Positions 1 through 5,738 of a DNA stretch of 5,738 nucleotides are shown in pieces (within the stretch, counting starts at the first letter, position 1; each line of letters opens with the position of its first letter). The translations under genes were made by a program, and so were the position numbers. The notes beneath the pieces are model-generated. The model was not told where the DNA came from, did not search any database, and worked only from the letters and a program-made list of their open reading frames with translations. This DNA is from Cellvibrionales bacterium UBA2618 (GTDB taxonomy: Bacteria > Pseudomonadota > Gammaproteobacteria > Pseudomonadales > Porticoccaceae), in the NCBI GenBank assembly GCA_002339165.1, contig DDJS01000064.1, positions 11,754 to 17,491 on the forward strand, written 5' to 3'.

Positions 1-14
1 TATTACCCATTAAG

Positions 15-2663
15 TCACACCATCAATGGATTAGATTTTTCGCTATCGATGCCAAATTTCTGTATAGCATCGGCCACCACATTGACATCGAGCAATCCTT
101 GATCGGCCAGTGATTTAAGCGCGGTCACGACGACAAAATAACGATCAACCTCGAAAAAATGGCGCAGCGCTTCGCGACTATCGCTGCGCCCAAACCCATC
201 GGTGCCAAGAACATACAACGGCGAACGGATATACGCGCGTAACTGCTCAGCATAGTTTTTCATATAGTCCGTGGCAATCACCACTGGACCCTGATGATCC
301 GCCATAGTGCGTTCGACATAGGATTGCTGCTGCTCGGCTGTGGGATGCAATAGATTCCAGCGCGCGATTGATTGACCCTCACGAACCAGTTGGTTGATAC
401 TGGTTAAACTCCAAATGTCGGACTCTATAGAGAAATCTGTGCGCAAGATCACCGCCGCTTCAATGACCTCATTTAGAATCGTTCCGGCGCCCATCAGCTG
501 AACCCGCAGTTTTGCCGACGACCCCCTCACCAATCGATACATACCTTGAATAATGCCTAATTCGACGCCACTGGGCATTGCTGGTTGGGGATAATTTTCG
601 TTCATCGTGGTAATGTAATAAAAACAATTTTCGCGTTGTTGATACATGCACTGCGCGCCGTGTTGAATGATCACCGCCAGCTCATAACCGTAAGTCGCAT
701 CATAGCTACGACAATTCGGCACCGTGTTGGCCAATATGTGGCTGTGACCGTCCTGATGCTGAAGACCCTCGCCATTTAATGTCGTGCGTCCAGCGGTTGC
801 ACCGATCAAAAAGCCTCGCGCCTGACTGTCACCGGCGGCCCACGCAAGATCACCAATCCGTTGAAAGCCAAACATAGAGTAAAAGATATAAAACGGGATC
901 ATTGGGCGCGCACTGGTACTGTATGCGGTGGCCAGCGCCAACCACGCCGACATAGCGCCGGCTTCATTAATACCTTCTTCGAGAATAACGCCCTTCTTAT
1001 CTTCCTTGTAGTACATGATTTGCTGGCGATCGTGAGGGGTGTATTTTTGCCCCTCCGACGTGTAAATTCCCAACTGCCTAAACATTCCCTCCATACCGAA
1101 TGTTCGCGCTTCATCGGGCACGATGGGCACCACAAACTCGCCAATATTGGAATCTTTAATCAGTACTGACAAAATTCGTACGAAGGCCATAGTTGTCGAT
1201 ATGGCACGCTCTCCACTACTTTTTAATTGCTTCTCAAATGCCTCGAGACTAGGGGTCTGCAAACTCACAAAGTCCGCCGATCGGCTCGGCAATGGACCTC
1301 CGAGCAAGTCCCTTTGCCGTCGCATATAGACCATCTCCGGACTGTCATCTGGAGGACGATAATATGGCACTTCCGCAATCTCGTTGTCAGCAATAGGCAA
1401 TCCAAACCGATCGCGAAATGAACGCAAGCTATCCAAGTCTAAATTTTTGACCGAGTGAGTGTCATTGGCCGCTTCGCCGGCACTTCCCAAACCATAGCCT
1501 TTTACCGTATGCGCTAAAATAACCGTCGGTTGCCCCTTGCAACTGGATGCCTCGGCATATGCTGCATATACCTTGTAAGGATCGTGCCCGCCGCGATTGA
1601 GTTGCATGATCTGTTCGTCAGACATGTCAGCAACCAATTCTAACAGCTCGGGGTAGGCGCCAAAAAAATGCTCTCGTGTATAGGCTCCGCCGTTAAATTT
1701 GTAATTTTGCAATTCGCCGTCACATACTTCATTCATACGCTGCAATAACAAACCGGTCTTATCGCGCTCGAGCAAGGTGTCCCAGTGTCGACCCCAGACC
1801 ACCTTGATAACGTTCCAACCAGCGCCACGAAAAACTCCCTCGAGTTCTTGAATAATCTTGCCGTTACCGCGCACTGGGCCATCTAGCCGTTGCAGGTTGC
1901 AGTTGACCACGAAAATTAAATTTTCTAGCTGCTCGCGGCCGGCCAGAGATATCGCTCCGAGCGTTTCCGGTTCATCGCACTCACCATCACCGAGAAAAGC
2001 CCAGACCTTACGATCGCCGCGAGGGACTAGACCGCGAGCTGACAAATAGCGCATCACGTGCGCTTGATAAATAGCCTGAATAGGACCAAGTCCCATTGAA
2101 ACTGTAGGAAACTGCCAGTAATCCGGCATTAACCAAGGGTGCGGATAAGAGGACAAACCGTCACCACTGACCTCGCGGCGAAAATTGTCCAGTTGTTCCT
2201 CGGTGAGACGCTTTTCTAGAAACGACCGGGCATACATGCCGGGCGCACTGTGGCCTTGATAGAACACCAAATCACCCAACTGCTCTCCCCTAGAGGCACG
2301 GAAAAAGTGGTTAAAGCCGATATCATAAAGCGTGGCGGCCGACGCAAAGCTCGCGATATGTCCGCCGATCCCGGGGCTTTTAAGGTTGGCCCGCATCACC
2401 ATAGCAAGCGCATTCCAGCGAATCAGGGAGCGAATTCGACGCTCCATAAACAAATCGCCGGGCAGCGGTTTTTCGCGACCAACGGGGATAGTGTTACAAA
2501 AATTAGTGGTCGAAGCATTGGGTACATCGACGCCTTTTTCCTGGGCATATGCGCGCAATTTTTCTAACAGAAATGCCGCGCGCTCGCGCCCTGCAACGTT
2601 GCGTACCGAGTCGAATGCCGCTAGCCATTCGTGGGTTTCTAGTGGATCTTGATCATTGGACAT
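15..2663 (-). CDS. aceE: Pyruvate dehydrogenase E1 component, homodimeric type (complete)
   Basis: The 882-residue product is the thiamine-diphosphate E1 subunit of the cytoplasmic pyruvate dehydrogenase complex; it decarboxylates pyruvate and reductively acetylates the lipoyl groups of E2 (AceF). E. coli AceE has 887 residues, and the alignment I recall keeps a constant offset of four. The ThDP/Mg site is visible as GDGECDEPE (225-233) followed by NCNLQRLDGPV (254-264). The catalytic residues of the E. coli enzyme have counterparts: H102, H138, H403 in the mobile loop (THSVKNLD), E567 in EEGINEAGA (the cofactor-activating glutamate) and H636 in GEGLQHQDGHSH. Expected layout is an N-terminal E2-binding tail (about 1-50), then PP, Pyr and C-terminal domains with boundaries near 466 and 696. 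The start is fixed: an in-frame TAA lies three codons upstream, and DPLETHEWL matches the E. coli N-terminus. The stop is TGA. No frameshift or missing key residue is seen. aceF is expected beyond the left edge (inference). Confidence 0.98.
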   Translation of the reverse strand: MSNDQDPLETHEWLAAFDSVRNVAGRERAAFLLEKLRAYAQEKGVDVPNASTTNFCNTIPVGREKPLPGDLFMERRIRSLIRWNALAMVMRANLKSPGIGGHIASFASAATLYDIGFNHFFRASRGEQLGDLVFYQGHSAPGMYARSFLEKRLTEEQLDNFRREVSGDGLSSYPHPWLMPDYWQFPTVSMGLGPIQAIYQAHVMRYLSARGLVPRGDRKVWAFLGDGECDEPETLGAISLAGREQLENLIFVVNCNLQRLDGPVRGNGKIIQELEGVFRGAGWNVIKVVWGRHWDTLLERDKTGLLLQRMNEVCDGELQNYKFNGGAYTREHFFGAYPELLELVADMSDEQIMQLNRGGHDPYKVYAAYAEASSCKGQPTVILAHTVKGYGLGSAGEAANDTHSVKNLDLDSLRSFRDRFGLPIADNEIAEVPYYRPPDDSPEMVYMRRQRDLLGGPLPSRSADFVSLQTPSLEAFEKQLKSSGERAISTTMAFVRILSVLIKDSNIGEFVVPIVPDEARTFGMEGMFRQLGIYTSEGQKYTPHDRQQIMYYKEDKKGVILEEGINEAGAMSAWLALATAYSTSARPMIPFYIFYSMFGFQRIGDLAWAAGDSQARGFLIGATAGRTTLNGEGLQHQDGHSHILANTVPNCRSYDATYGYELAVIIQHGAQCMYQQRENCFYYITTMNENYPQPAMPSGVELGIIQGMYRLVRGSSAKLRVQLMGAGTILNEVIEAAVILRTDFSIESDIWSLTSINQLVREGQSIARWNLLHPTAEQQQSYVERTMADHQGPVVIATDYMKNYAEQLRAYIRSPLYVLGTDGFGRSDSREALRHFFEVDRYFVVVTALKSLADQGLLDVNVVADAIQKFGIDSEKSNPLMV

Positions 2664-2796
2664 GGGTGTTTATCAGACTCCTTGAGCTCAGCCCCTCGGA
2701 TATTGTACAGGCTGTTTCGATAGGCCTAGCAATAAAATGTAAATTAATTACAAAAGTGCCGAAAAAATACAGAATAGCGCAGATAAAGCCCCACAT
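2653..2796 (-). CDS. Possible small hydrophobic protein overlapping the aceE start (weak)
   Basis: On the minus strand an ATG at 2796-2794 opens a 47-codon frame. It ends at TGA 2655-2653, eleven bases inside aceE and in another frame. The product would begin MWGFICAILYFFGTFVIN, a plausible single membrane segment, followed by a polar tail. No Shine-Dalgarno precedes the ATG, I recognise no family, and the candidate promoter at 2771-2799 would start transcription inside it. If it is translated, its stop overlapping the aceE ATG could couple the two genes. It is more likely a chance open frame. Confidence 0.12.
   Translation of the reverse strand: MWGFICAILYFFGTFVINLHFIARPIETACTISEGLSSRSLINTHVQ
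2678..2683 (-). promoter_or_regulatory. Candidate Shine-Dalgarno of aceE, unusually distant
   Basis: On the minus strand AAGGAG reads here, a near-perfect anti-16S match, but 14 bases separate it from the aceE ATG (usual 5-9). No other purine-rich site is closer. The ATG is still the only sensible start because of the in-frame TAA at 2670-2672. An 8-base palindrome (TGAGCTCA, 2683-2690) abuts the site. Confidence 0.55.
2738..2752. repeat. Operator-like imperfect palindrome in the aceE leader
   Basis: The 15-base sequence TGTAAATTAATTACA has TGTAA/TTACA arms and is symmetric except for one base pair. It shares the core AATTAATT with the palindrome at 2823-2832, 81 bases further from aceE. It lies just inside the transcript predicted from the promoter candidate at 2771-2799, or next to the -35 of the rival candidate. 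A role as a regulator binding site is inference; AT-rich DNA yields such symmetry by chance. Confidence 0.3.
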
Positions 2797-2799
2797 CAA
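2771..2799 (-). promoter_or_regulatory. Candidate sigma-70 promoter for aceE
   Basis: Read on the minus strand, TTGATG (2799-2794) and TATTCT (2776-2771) are separated by 17 bases; each matches consensus at four of six positions. Transcription would start near 2764 and give a leader of about 100 bases. A rival is TACAAT (2707-2702, five of six) with TTGCTA (2732-2727), but the 19-base spacer is long; it would give a leader of about 32 bases. Both are pattern matches in AT-rich DNA and neither is secure. Confidence 0.25.
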
Positions 2800-2822
2800 T
2801 GCCAAAACAAAGTACTGACAGC

Positions 2823-2832
2823 CAATTAATTG
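2823..2832. repeat. Perfect 10-base palindrome CAATTAATTG
   Basis: A perfect 10-base palindrome upstream of the candidate aceE promoter. It shares AATTAATT with the 15-base palindrome at 2738-2752. It could be a second site for the same regulator or a chance feature of AT-rich DNA; the sequence alone does not decide. Confidence 0.25.
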
Positions 2833-2853
2833 TAGATAATCAACAGGCTCTAT

Positions 2854-2870
2854 AAGCGCTGCACGCGCTT
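2854..2870. repeat. Short GC-rich hairpin downstream of perM
   Basis: AAGCGC and GCGCTT form a perfect 6-base-pair stem around a 5-base loop, standing out in AT-rich surroundings 72 bases past the perM stop. On the minus strand it is followed by ATAGAG rather than a run of T, so it does not meet the pattern of an intrinsic terminator. It might act as an RNA 3'-end stabiliser or be part of a leader structure (inference). Confidence 0.35.
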
Positions 2871-2941
2871 CTGTAAAATTTCTACATTTTCGGAATTAAA
2901 TGAATCGCTTTTCATCAAAATAACGACCTTTACCCAATCAC

Positions 2942-4027
2942 CTAGGCATCGTCTGCGATCGGTTGCCCGTCACCGCGACCTGCTCCCCGCGGCCAAGCGT
3001 TGTAAATCGCCTTGACCAAGGTTGCTAATGGTATAGCAAAAAAGAAACCCCAAAAGCCCCACAGACCCCCGAATAGCAACACTGCCCCAATAATCGCCAC
3101 CGGATGTAAATTGACCACCTCTGAAAACAATAATGGGACTAATAAATTACCATCCAAAAACTGGATCGCGCCATAGACAAAAAACAGCCACAAAAACTCA
3201 CTTCCAAAGCCCCACTGAGCGTAACCTACTAGCAGCACAGGGATGGTGACCAAACTAGCCCCTATATAGGGTATTAATACCGATAACCCGACCAGCAGTG
3301 CCAATAGCGCCGCATATTTTAAATCCAACAGCACAAAAGCAACCAACGAACTCCCCCCTACGACTAGAATTTCGATAGCTTTACCGCGGATATAATTTGC
3401 AAACTGGACATCCATTTCAGCCCAAATCGCATTCAACACAGGCCGCTCTGAAGGCAGTAAATCGAGCACCATAGCAATCAGCAACTGTTGATCTTTTAAC
3501 ATAAAGAAAACCAACAATGGCACCAGAAATAAATACACCAGCAACGCGACCAAACCCGGAAAACTGTTGATCGACACAGTCAGTAATTGTTCTGCAAAAC
3601 GCCCAGCCTCAGTGGAAACGTGAAGCCAAATAAGGTTGAATTGCTCGGCGGTGATGTAATCGGCATATTTTTCCGGCAACCCAGCTAGCACATGCTGAAG
3701 TTGCGCTAACATAGCCGGTGTTTCGCCAACAAGTACCGATGTCTGTCGACCGATCAATGGTGCAACACCTATCACCAAAGACAACATCATCAAAATAAAT
3801 ACCACATAGGCAACGATGATTGCGAGCATGTGTGACGCACCGATTTTTTGCATCGTTTTAACGATACCCTGAAGTAAAAAGGTAATCACCAACGATGCAA
3901 ATAGGGGGCCAAGAATACCTCCAAGTGTTACCAGAACGATTGCCGAGGCAATCAACATGACCGTCAACAGCACTGCCTCTTCGCTGCCAAAGTACTCTTC
4001 GAGCCAATTCTTCAAAATATCTTTCAT
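2942..4027 (-). CDS. perM: AI-2E family transporter / PerM-like inner-membrane protein (complete)
   Basis: The 361-residue product is a polytopic inner-membrane protein of the AI-2E exporter (TqsA/PerM/YfgO) superfamily, whose usual length is about 350. Hydrophobic spans are near 18-55, 68-91, 155-177, 216-270, 277-292 and 303-340, consistent with about eight helices. A polar, probably extracytoplasmic stretch lies at about 94-150. Family signatures in the C-terminal half are YIRGKAIEILVVG (212-224), IPYIGASLVTIP (252-263) and LVPLLFSEVVNLHPV (296-310), followed by a glycine-rich GGLWGFWG run. The start is bounded by an in-frame TAG at 4037-4039; a weak AGAG at 4035-4038 sits seven bases upstream. 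The stop is TAG. It is divergent from bepA, as yfgO (perM) and yfgC (bepA) are in E. coli, which favours PerM over TqsA. The substrate is unknown; an autoinducer role should not be assumed from the family name. Confidence 0.9.
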   Translation of the reverse strand: MKDILKNWLEEYFGSEEAVLLTVMLIASAIVLVTLGGILGPLFASLVITFLLQGIVKTMQKIGASHMLAIIVAYVVFILMMLSLVIGVAPLIGRQTSVLVGETPAMLAQLQHVLAGLPEKYADYITAEQFNLIWLHVSTEAGRFAEQLLTVSINSFPGLVALLVYLFLVPLLVFFMLKDQQLLIAMVLDLLPSERPVLNAIWAEMDVQFANYIRGKAIEILVVGGSSLVAFVLLDLKYAALLALLVGLSVLIPYIGASLVTIPVLLVGYAQWGFGSEFLWLFFVYGAIQFLDGNLLVPLLFSEVVNLHPVAIIGAVLLFGGLWGFWGFFFAIPLATLVKAIYNAWPRGAGRGDGQPIADDA

Positions 4028-4138
4028 AACAATTCTCTACTCATCGATTGTTCAGTGACCACGACGCCCTAATGGTGTTGTCAGTAAAACTAAAAAAACT
4101 CTTACCTCGCTGATAGTCGAAGTCTACACGATTATGCG

Positions 4139-4162
4139 CTAGAGTAAGTCGACCTACTTTAG
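4139..4162. promoter_or_regulatory. 24-base imperfect palindrome upstream of bepA, operator-like
   Basis: The element is centred on GTCGAC (4148-4153) and extends outward through AGTA/TACT to CTA/TAG at its ends. Ten of its twelve base pairs are symmetric; the exceptions are G4142 with T4159 and A4147 with C4154. It has no loop, so it fits a dimeric protein site better than an RNA hairpin. It ends 28 bases before the bepA ATG and about 110 bases from perM. A related AGTCGA followed by CTAC lies 32 bases upstream (4115-4127). The identity of a regulator is unknown. Confidence 0.4.
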
Positions 4163-4172
4163 ACATTTAACT

Positions 4173-4177
4173 AAGGG
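4173..4177 (+). promoter_or_regulatory. Candidate Shine-Dalgarno of bepA, distant
   Basis: AAGGG lies 13 bases before the bepA ATG, farther than usual, and overlaps the perfect palindrome GGGTACCC (4175-4182). No alternative ATG, GTG or TTG exists in frame between the upstream TAG (4140-4142) and ATG 4191, so the start is retained. The long spacing suggests weak initiation, which is inference. Confidence 0.4.
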
Positions 4178-4190
4178 TACCCAAAATTTC

Positions 4191-5654
4191 ATGCCCCGAG
4201 CACAATACATAATTTGCCGCAGCCTATGCTGCCTGCTACTGAGTGCGGCTGTTAGTTGGCCAAGGCCTTCACTGGCTGCAGACATAGAATTACCGGTCTT
4301 GGGCGACAGTGCATCGGGCATCGTGTCCAAGCAACAAGAACATATGATTGGCCGCAGCTGGTTAAAAGCCTTTCGCAGCCGAATTAACGAACACCAAGAC
4401 CCACTGCTAAAACAGTACCTCGAACAATTACTGTATAACTTGGCGACCTTTAGTGAACTCGAAGATCCCCGTTTAGAACTGGTTATCGTCAACAACCCTA
4501 CAATGAATGCATTTGCCGTTCCAGGTGGAGTGATCGGCGTCCATACCGGTCTCTTTTCGTTCGCGGAAACCGAGGATCAGTTGTCATCAGTGCTAGCCCA
4601 CGAGTTAGCGCATCTCAGCCAACGCCACTTTGCGCGAGGTCTTGCTGAAAGGCGTAAATACTCTACTTTAAGTATGGGTGGTTTATTGGCAGGTTTGGTC
4701 ATTGCTGCAACCGTCGGCGGCGATGCAGGCACTGCAGCATTGACGGCGACCCAAGCCGCTGCAATGGATGGCCAGTTAAGATACAGCCGAGCTAACGAGC
4801 AGGAAGCTGATCGAATTGGTTTGCAAGCGCTGCAGAGCGCCGGACGCAAACCTGCGGCGGTCGCGGAAATGTTTGAAAACATGCTGGTGATTACACGCCA
4901 TTCGAATAATCGCCCGCCCGAATTCTTACTAACACACCCAGTAACAGAAAGGCGCATCGCGGATGCCCGCAATCGGGTTATGGGCGCGCCGTTGCGGCAT
5001 TATCCTACCAGCGAAGAATATCACTTGATGCGCTCTCGTGCGCTGGTCGCACTGAGTTCCGAGCCAGCATCACTGATAAAAAACTTTCAGCTAAAAATCG
5101 ATCAACGCGACCGTCAGCGAGACGCCCAGTTTTATGGGTTGGCACTGGCCCATATTGCCAACAAAGACTACCCGCGTGCTCGTCGACTGATCGATCAATT
5201 GATGACTGAAAATCCCGATCAACTGATTTTCCAGCATACCGATGTAGAAATCGATATGGCATTTGACAACACTCGCGGCGCGTTGCGTAAACTCGAAGGT
5301 TTGCTAGCGGTCAATCCCGACAACTATCCCTTGACCGTTCTGCAATCCGACGCATTGTGGCAAGCGCAACGCTACGAGGAGTCAAGCAAGGTGCTCAGAG
5401 CTCTGAGCCGCCAGCGCTCTGAAGATCCGAACATCTGGTATCGATTGGCAGAAGTTAGTGGACTCGCCGGTGATATATCTGGGGTGCACCGTGCGCGTGC
5501 CGAATATTTTATTCTCGTCGGTGCCTTCGACCGTGCCCGCAAACAACTGGCAAAAGCCGCCAGTCTGGTCGCCAGTGACTTTAAGCAATCCGCTATCGTA
5601 CGCCAAAGATTGAGAGATTTGGCGGATATGGAAGACAGAGTGGTGAAGTTATAA
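4191..5654 (+). CDS. bepA: Periplasmic M48 metalloprotease/chaperone with TPR domain, BepA family (complete)
   Basis: The 487-residue product matches E. coli BepA (YfgC) in length and layout. BepA is a periplasmic zinc protease and chaperone that promotes LptD assembly at the outer membrane and degrades stalled or misassembled outer-membrane proteins. An N-terminal signal peptide is visible: basic start, hydrophobic core at about 11-21, likely cleavage after A29 or A30 (PSLAA then DIE). The M48 domain shows NAFAVPGG (106-113), the HExxH motif HELAH (137-141; ligands H137 and H141, catalytic E138) and the third ligand E205 in NEQEADRIG. H249 in LLTHP corresponds to the histidine switch of the E. 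coli active-site lid. Residues about 311-460 form TPR helices with a 34-residue period (311, 345, 379, 413). The TPR tail argues against the shorter LoiP or YcaL. It is divergent from perM; the stop is TAA. All catalytic residues are present. Confidence 0.95.
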   Translation: MPRAQYIICRSLCCLLLSAAVSWPRPSLAADIELPVLGDSASGIVSKQQEHMIGRSWLKAFRSRINEHQDPLLKQYLEQLLYNLATFSELEDPRLELVIVNNPTMNAFAVPGGVIGVHTGLFSFAETEDQLSSVLAHELAHLSQRHFARGLAERRKYSTLSMGGLLAGLVIAATVGGDAGTAALTATQAAAMDGQLRYSRANEQEADRIGLQALQSAGRKPAAVAEMFENMLVITRHSNNRPPEFLLTHPVTERRIADARNRVMGAPLRHYPTSEEYHLMRSRALVALSSEPASLIKNFQLKIDQRDRQRDAQFYGLALAHIANKDYPRARRLIDQLMTENPDQLIFQHTDVEIDMAFDNTRGALRKLEGLLAVNPDNYPLTVLQSDALWQAQRYEESSKVLRALSRQRSEDPNIWYRLAEVSGLAGDISGVHRARAEYFILVGAFDRARKQLAKAASLVASDFKQSAIVRQRLRDLADMEDRVVKL

Positions 5655-5738
5655 GCGATAGCTGTGACCGACAGGTAGCTGATACTGGCTTAAACGCCGT
5701 TGGCCCGAACTGCAGCTTTAAATGAAAAGTCGGGCGTA
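5655..5738. other. Non-coding or edge region after bepA
   Basis: No complete gene is visible in these 84 bases. GCCCGA (5703-5708) and TCGGGC (5730-5735) are inverted repeats 21 bases apart with no U-tract, so this is at best a weak hairpin. On the minus strand an open frame enters from the right edge and ends with TAA at 5692-5690, its last residues being TPDFSFKAAVRANGV. This might be the C-terminus of a convergent gene, but 15 codons cannot establish it. An ATG at 5722-5724 on the plus strand has no Shine-Dalgarno. The E. coli neighbour of bepA, yfgD, is not recognisable here. Confidence 0.5.

Larger units (their letters stand above)
2664..2941. other. AT-rich intergenic leader between perM and aceE
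   Basis: This 278-base stretch separates the perM stop from the aceE start, with both genes on the minus strand. It is clearly more AT-rich than the flanking genes. I see no RNA gene, no riboswitch I recognise and no intrinsic terminator with a U-tract after perM. I also find no match to the E. coli PdhR operator pattern (ATTGGT, three bases, ACCAAT). It contains the promoter candidates, palindromes, hairpin and weak small reading frame listed separately. The length and composition suggest that aceE has its own promoter here, which is inference. Confidence 0.7.
4028..4190. promoter_or_regulatory. Divergent perM/bepA control region
   Basis: These 163 bases lie between the two gene starts and should hold both promoters. 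On the plus strand TTGTCA (4078-4083) resembles a -35 but has no good -10 at 16-18 bases; a GATAGT at 4112-4117 is too distant. On the minus strand CATAAT (4137-4132) resembles a -10 for perM but lacks a -35 partner. I found no convincing sigma-E promoter before bepA, although envelope-stress control is known for E. coli bepA. An A-rich tract occupies about 4085-4098. A 24-base imperfect palindrome is annotated separately. Confidence 0.6.

Noticed and set aside
2721..2728. TAGGCCTA perfect 8-base palindrome in the aceE leader
   Set aside because: Eight-base palindromes are expected by chance many times in a window of this size, and nothing else supports a function.
2250..2818. Overlapping plus-strand frames opposite the aceE 5' end and leader
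   Set aside because: They are antisense to the well-conserved AceE N-terminus, and their translations are basic and unlike any family I know.
2892..2921. ATGAA/TTCAT hairpin after perM as a terminator
   Set aside because: The stem is only five AT-rich base pairs and no uninterrupted T-run follows on the minus strand.
4084..4098. CpxR-box-like GTAAA followed by an A-rich tract before bepA
   Set aside because: Only the first half-site matches; the second position is a plain A-run, so the tandem GTAAA pattern is not met.
4095..4126. Sigma-E-like AAACTC and GTCTA elements before bepA
   Set aside because: The -35 match is poor and the spacing is about five bases too long for a sigma-E promoter.
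4154..4495. 113-codon minus-strand open frame across the bepA start
   Set aside because: It overlaps the bepA signal peptide and N-terminal region, is low-complexity and serine-rich, and is not supported by any family signature.
4577..4972. 131-codon minus-strand open frame opposite bepA
   Set aside because: It lies antisense to the M48 catalytic region of bepA, which has all family motifs. The translation shows no recognisable domain; it is a shadow frame.
5703..5735. GCCCGA/TCGGGC inverted repeat as a bepA terminator
   Set aside because: The loop is 21 bases, the stem six base pairs, and no T-run follows within the window; it does not meet the intrinsic terminator pattern.

Overview
The window looks like an ordinary chromosomal segment of a gammaproteobacterium. 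The evidence is a homodimeric-type pyruvate dehydrogenase E1 (AceE) that aligns almost residue for residue with the Escherichia coli enzyme, a BepA/YfgC-type M48 protease with a TPR tail, and a PerM/YfgO-type membrane protein placed divergently from bepA as in E. coli. Base composition is roughly balanced by eye. A marine or Pseudomonas/Cellvibrio-like lineage is a guess from memory of protein style, not a demonstrated placement.

Layout, left to right. Positions 15-2663 (minus) hold a complete aceE. Its downstream side, where aceF would be expected, lies beyond the left edge. Positions 2664-2941 are a 278-base AT-rich leader between the perM stop and the aceE start. It holds candidate promoter elements, two short palindromes sharing AATTAATT, a hairpin without a U-tract, and a weak 47-codon hydrophobic reading frame that overlaps the aceE start. 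Positions 2942-4027 (minus) hold a complete perM-like gene. Positions 4028-4190 are the divergent perM/bepA control region, with a 24-base imperfect palindrome just upstream of bepA. Positions 4191-5654 (plus) hold a complete bepA. The last 84 bases carry no definite gene.

Functionally, aceE is central carbon metabolism: decarboxylation of pyruvate for acetyl-CoA formation. bepA is envelope quality control: periplasmic proteolysis and chaperoning of outer-membrane proteins such as LptD. perM encodes a multi-pass inner-membrane protein of the AI-2E exporter/permease superfamily with unknown substrate. No pathway links aceE with the perM/bepA pair; the perM/bepA arrangement itself is the known conserved part.

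I did not find a mobile element, CRISPR array, RNA gene, defence system or other evidently new system. The points most worth checking are regulatory: the near-symmetric 24-base element in the divergent promoter region, and the leader architecture of aceE, which has no adjacent pdhR gene.
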